Of a DNA stretch of 64,000 bases, positions 60,401 to 64,000 are shown piece by piece. The notes below the pieces were generated by a model, which made no database searches, was not told the DNA's origin, and saw only the letters and a program-made list of their open reading frames with translations. Position 1 is the stretch's first letter, and every line of letters begins with the position of its first letter. Source of the stretch: Cololabis saira (lineage: Eukaryota; Chordata; Actinopteri; Beloniformes; Belonidae); contig NC_084599.1 in NCBI RefSeq assembly GCF_033807715.1, positions 29,702,125 to 29,766,124 of the forward strand, read 5' to 3'. The translations under genes and the position numbers were made by a program.

Positions 60401-62842
60401 TCCAAACGCCATAACCTTCTTACCTGGGGGATCTTCATGGCAGACATGATGGCTTCATTGTAGAACGTCCTTCCGCCCTGGTTCTTGTCAGGAAAGATCT
60501 CTGACTAGACATCAATACACAAAAAGGGAAATGGAAAATAAATAGCATTCAATCTGATTCAGTTAGCAGTCATTCTTCTGAGAAAACACTGTTCACGTTT
60601 TGATCCCAAACGCTGATTAAATCCTAGCTGTGCATGTGAACCTGCAGTGGTAGAAAAGCTCCGCCAGAGTCGGCCAGGTAGACACAGGGCAGCCGGTTCT
60701 GGATTGCTATTTCTTGTGCTCGTAGTTGCTTCTTCACTGTGATTGGATACCCTGTGCCACCTTTCACAGTCGCATCGTTGGCAATAATCACACACCATAG
60801 CCCATTGATCCTGCCGATGCCTGAAAATATACAGGACTGTCTCAGAAAACTAGAATATTGTGATAAAGTTCTTTATTTTCTGTAATGCAATTTAAAAAAA
60901 AAAAAAAAATGTCATACATTCTGGATTCATTAGAAATCAACTGAAATGTTGCAAGCCTTTTATTATTTTAATATTGCTGATTATGGCTTACAGTTTAAGA
61001 TTAAGATTCCCAGAATGTTCAAATTTTTTGAGATAGGATATTTGAGTTTTCTTAAGCTGTAAGCCATGATCAGCAGTATTCAAATAATAAAAGGCTTGCA
61101 ATATGTCAGTTGATTTGTAATGAATCCAGAATGTATGACATTTTTGCATTACAGAAAATAAAGAACTTTATCACAATATTCTAATTTTCTGAGAGAGTCC
61201 TGTGTATACACACAAACAAAAACAAGAAGAGAAAGGTAGGAAATGATAAGCTGACTATAAAAAAACCCAACATCGTTGTACAGGTAAGATTATGAAGTCT
61301 ACAGTCAGAAGAAAAGATACAGGATTGTAGCTGGAGGTTTCTAACCGGTCAGACAGCCAGCTGAAGGGATGTCCCCGTATGCCAGACCCAAACCAGCAAA
61401 TGGCGAGAGCTCCAGGAATTCCTCGTCATCCAACAGGAGCTTCAGCCGATCACTAACCAGCAACTTCCTGTTTCTCTGAGTGTGTCTGGATATGGCATTC
61501 TCCCCTCCCCCTTTCCTCACCTTCTCCCTGAACTCTGTGTACCTATCAGAGAAAAAAAAGAGCTTTAGATAAGAAATATTGACAAAACACCCATATAAAT
61601 ACTCTCATAATCCATTTTTTCCTCATGTCCTCTTTAGCGGATTTCAAAGAATTCAAAACAAGTATTTCACTTTTAAATAACATATCATTTAATTAAATTA
61701 GGAACTGGAAAGATTAAGTTGAGCAAATCTAGTAAAAGCTGAAGGCGTTTGCTGCTGACCTGAATAAAACCTACTTCTTATGGCAGGCAATGCTGTTTCT
61801 CAGGTTTGCTTCATACACGTGACGCTGGATGGGCTGCAGAGGCAGGTCCAGCACTGGGAAGAGGCCACGTAGAGCTCTCCTCTTCCCGACCGTGGAGCTC
61901 ATACAGCGGACTGAACCCTGCCAGTGCTGCTCAGCAAACCTGTGGTTCAAGATTTATACAAAAAAAGAACCTTCAAAACTTGATTTTTATTTGATAAACA
62001 AGAAAAATATGACAATCACAAAGCAGAACTTGGCAATCTGCAAAAATGTAAGTTGTGTCATGCTACTGTATAAAAAAATGATAATGATAACAATAACAAT
62101 AATGATCCCATTATGTTGTCAGTAAATAATCTATTTGATAATATTTAAAAAAAACCTGGATTAACACGTAATAATCACTGTATTATGATATATGCTTTAC
62201 ATAAACAGTATAAATGTACATATTTTTGTCCCTAAATGGCAAAGAAATAGCACTCCGATGAAAGACTGCACTCATTTTATCTACCTGTTACGAGCTGTAA
62301 TTTATTTAATTGTTTGTTTCAACTATAAACAAAGAAAGGAAAAGTTTGGAAACCTTCTTGGTCAATAGATAAGATGTGTTCTTTCTTTGTTTTTTACTGA
62401 TTACATTTATTTGTTGTATTTTATAACCCACGTGGGCATGCATGATATATACAGGACTAAAAACTTAAATGCGCTTTTATAACTATCATTTTATTACTTG
62501 CATAGTACTTATTTGTATTTTACCAGAATATTGACCATTATCACGTTTACTGAACTATTAATTAAATACAAAAGTGAGGACAATGTGCCACTTCTGTAGC
62601 TCTGTCAGGTCAACGATGAAGCAATAAGCTCTAGTGTCTTTTTCTTCTAAATAATCTAAAATAAATAAATATACTCATGAGTGAACGTTAGTTATTGTTG
62701 ATTTACACTTGTCAGCTTAACTGTCAAAGGTGTCAAAGGTCATCTGAAGGCGCCTCCAGTGACATATAAATGAATGTTATCGACAGGTTAGTACAGTATA
62801 TGGATAAGATCGGGCGTCTTACCTTAACATGCAGCGGTGCAT
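48474..62842 (-). CDS. MCCC2-like carboxyltransferase (beta-subunit paralogue)
   Basis: Exons (minus): 62823-62842, 61775-61939, 61346-61542, 60642-60820, 60424-60504, 53566-53744, 53274-53481, 53067-53158, 52741-52897, 52399-52521, 48683-48913, 48474-48560. Sum 1719 nt, 572 aa (human MCCC2 563), all phases consistent. The tiny first exon (MHRCMLR) is inferred from phase and a GTAAG donor; an internal start [13 protein letters not shown] is possible. The basic N-terminus fits mitochondrial import. The N half keeps the biotin-carboxyltransferase core ([60 protein letters not shown]). The C half has [28 protein letters not shown] and LWDDGVI. Odd: the block usually reading ITGFMVGREYE after FLQN is [20 protein letters not shown] is GADSYAM, and the region near 490-520 is short and Glu-rich. 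Family role: leucine breakdown with a biotinylated alpha subunit. Whether this paralogue is catalytic is unclear. Confidence 0.82.
48963..52085 (-). mobile_element. RTE-type LINE in mccc2-like intron
   Basis: On the minus strand, in several broken frames: a 5' leader (near 52085-51900), the end of an endonuclease domain (51888-51619: [28 protein letters not shown]), a linker (51673-51071) and the reverse transcriptase (51059-50283: [75 protein letters not shown]). Then come a degraded FADD box and the C-terminus (49237-48951: [34 protein letters not shown]). Frameshifts and a 581-bp transposon insertion show it is inactive. The pattern fits RTE/Rex3-like fish elements. It lies antisense to none, i.e. 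in the sense of the host gene. Confidence 0.8.
49252..49832. mobile_element. Harbinger-like MITE inside the RTE LINE
   Basis: The inverted ends TGGCGCTTTTCCACTAGTACC (about 49253) and GGTACTAGTGGAAAAGGGCAA (ending about 49832) are flanked by TAA on both sides. It interrupts the LINE C-terminal frame between DRV and [11 protein letters not shown] 3-bp TAA duplication is typical of PIF/Harbinger. Confidence 0.8.
53857..54000 (+). mobile_element. SINE-like tRNA-derived repeat
   Basis: GGTAGCACGATAGCTTGGTGG (A-box-like), GCAGCAAGAAGGTTCCTGG and GGTTTGACCCC (B-box-like) are followed by TTCTCCCACAGTCCAAAAAC. This is a widespread fish repeat head. It lies in mccc2-like intron 5. The exact 3' end was not defined. 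Confidence 0.5.
54613..59650 (-). mobile_element. L2-type LINE, nearly complete ORF2
   Basis: On the minus strand, beginning inside the endonuclease (59645-59344: [27 protein letters not shown]), then interrupted by a 1.6-kb DNA transposon. It resumes at 57741 with [14 protein letters not shown]. The reverse transcriptase follows ([56 protein letters not shown]) and the C-terminus ends at 55493 ([37 protein letters not shown]). A long 3'UTR with G runs ends at the AATTCAATTCAATTTTATTT tail near 54613. One frameshift lies near 56390-56640. It sits in mccc2-like intron 5 in the same direction as the gene. Confidence 0.85.
57745..59341. mobile_element. Non-autonomous DNA transposon, CAG target
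   Basis: The ends GGGTCCGTTTCACAAAGCAG (57745) and CTGCTTTGTGAAACGGGCCC (ending 59341) are inverted and bordered by CAG on each side (57742-57744 and 59342-59344). Removing the element plus one CAG restores an uninterrupted L2 endonuclease frame, which proves the borders. The interior carries a non-LTR-like 3' tail (GGAACTTTTAAATAAAGTTTG, A run near 58670), so another insertion is nested inside. No transposase is present. Confidence 0.85.
59651..60423. other. Intronic sequence, nothing recognised
   Basis: Part of mccc2-like intron 5 between the L2 LINE and exon 5. No transposon terminus or coding exon was recognised. Confidence 0.4.
60832..61202. mobile_element. Complete TA-type MITE
   Basis: Inverted termini CAGGACTGTCTCAGAAAA and TTTTCTGAGAGAGTCCTG lie with TA at both borders. 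Inside, TTCTTTATTTTCTGTAATGCA and the GTCATACATTCTGGATTCATTA and GGCTTACAGTTTAAGA blocks also occur as inverted pairs, so almost the whole unit is a hairpin. It lies in mccc2-like intron 3. A decayed copy is at 36805-37035. Confidence 0.85.
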
Positions 62843-63149
62843 GTTTTACTGTGTTTGGTGTAATAATACAGCTAATTGCAAGTTTTAGAAACTAATTTGG
62901 CTCCAATGCCAATTCGATTCAAACAGAAGAAATTCTCCCTTGTGATTTTAACGGAAGCTATCCCTCTAACGCATTACCTCCCTCTGGAGGAGTGGAGGCG
63001 GACATACGGCTAGATATCGGTGTGCAGTTTCAAATATATAACAAGGATGATATAATAACAATAATAATAAAATCATTTGGCGTTTTATAAGACTATATTT
63101 GTGAGTTACTGCACAAATCAAGATAGTGATTGACGTATCTTTTAGGTTC
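62843..63149. other. mccc2-like 5' flank
   Basis: Sequence upstream of the inferred first exon on the minus strand. No TATA box or CpG-rich core is evident. No other gene was seen. Confidence 0.3.
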
Positions 63150-63780
63150 AACCGACGTGCTCATCTATCCATCCATCCATTTTCTATACCCGTTTTATCA
63201 TTTGCAGGGTCAGGGGTTCTGCTGGAGCCTACCCCAGCTCATTACAGGCGAGAGGCAGGGGTTCACCCTGGACAGGTCGCCAGTCCATCACAGGGCCACA
63301 TATACAGACAAACAACCAGACATACTCACACTCACACCTACGGGCAATTTAGAATCATCAATCAGAATCAGGATTATTGGCCAGATCAGATCGAACAAGA
63401 CAGGGAATTTGACTCCAGTTATTTTGCTCACTGTACAGTAAATAGACATATGACAATTTTTTTTTTTTAAGTGAAAGGTGCAGCAGTATGAGGTGGACAT
63501 GGTTATTGAAAGGTGCATTGTTACAACATATGATTGTGGTTGTTGTTGTTATTATTGAACAGTGACTGATTACTCTGAGACTCTATGAGTGATCAGAGTT
63601 CATCAGAGCAACAGCTTGGGGGGAAGAAACTGTCTCTGTGTCTGGAGGTTTTGGCGGACAGTATCAAATAACCTACTATGCATGTTTTGTTTTTGTTTGG
63701 CCTGTGGGAGGAAGCCGGAGTACCCGGAGAGAAACACACAAGTATGGTGAGAACATGCACACAAGAGTTTAACATTGTTT
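63150..63780. mobile_element. Fish interspersed repeat split by a second insertion
   Basis: 63160-63355 holds CCATCCATTTTCTATACCCG, GAGCCTACCCCAGCTCATTA and CACACCTACGGGCAATTTAG. The continuation of the same common fish repeat (GGAGGAAGCCGGAGTACCCG, GAGAACATGCACAC) resumes at about 63700. The intervening ~335 bp (ATCAGAATCAGGATTATTGG ... TTCATCAGAGCAACAGCTTG) is a separate retroelement-like sequence inserted within it. No coding potential was recognised. Confidence 0.6.
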
Positions 63781-64000
63781 CATGCTCAGTGGAGGGGAGA
63801 TGACCACATAATGTAATAATAGATATTGTCCACTAGAGGGAGCTGTTTTATATATTTCTGTTTTTGTTATCTTTATCCTAATTTGACAGAAAAAGCTAGT
63901 TTATTGCTTGCATTTATTTTAGTAGAGCTCAGGTTTCAGGAAAATATTTGTAAAATTTCAATAAAAAAATAAACAAAAATAAACTGACAAATAACAGCAA

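Overview
The window is nuclear DNA of a vertebrate, almost certainly a ray-finned (teleost, probably percomorph) fish. The evidence is short-exon genes with GT-AG introns, abundant (AT)n and (CA)n tracts, and a dense mix of fish-type LINEs, tRNA-derived SINEs, Gypsy-type LTR pieces and DNA transposons. No bacterial or viral backbone is present.

Layout. 1-4850 is intergenic and holds one degenerate ASPM-like IQ fragment (minus strand) and a long (AT)n tract. A 5'-truncated L1-type LINE (about 4855-5682) ends directly in front of the promoter of depdc1a (plus, coding 5922-14250, 12 coding exons, 864 aa). After a LINE-rich spacer comes rpe65a (plus, coding 21085-30855, 14 coding exons, 542 aa), the retinoid isomerohydrolase of the visual cycle. 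DEPDC1 upstream of RPE65 on the same strand is the arrangement known in mammals, so this is conserved synteny.

From 31 to 48 kb lies a transposon nest. It contains a 2.7-kb element with matching inverted ends and ten copies of a CCTGG(A/G)TAAC-type motif (32908-35595). Next is a PIF/Harbinger remnant (about 37227-45588) whose transposase was cut by an RTE-type LINE tail. Inside that remnant sits an apparently intact 6.3-kb Kolobok-like transposon (39104-45412) with TTAA target duplications and two convergent, spliced genes: a 777-aa THAP-domain transposase and a 188-aa protein resembling the cytoplasmic cysteine-rich 'ballast' domain of P2X7 receptors. A further TTAA-flanked element occupies 46407-47949.

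The last third, on the minus strand, is a 12-exon gene (48474-62842, 572 aa) for a divergent paralogue of the methylcrotonoyl-CoA carboxylase beta subunit (MCCC2-like carboxyltransferase). Its introns are swollen by an RTE-type LINE, an L2-type LINE and several DNA transposons, two of which interrupt those LINEs. Three resident genes are therefore well supported (depdc1a, rpe65a, mccc2-like). The two transposon genes form the most unusual unit: each is driven from one end of the same element, and both ends carry a near-match to the ZNF143/THAP11 motif.

All exon borders were read by eye from splice signals, codon phase and remembered family sequences. No alignment was run.
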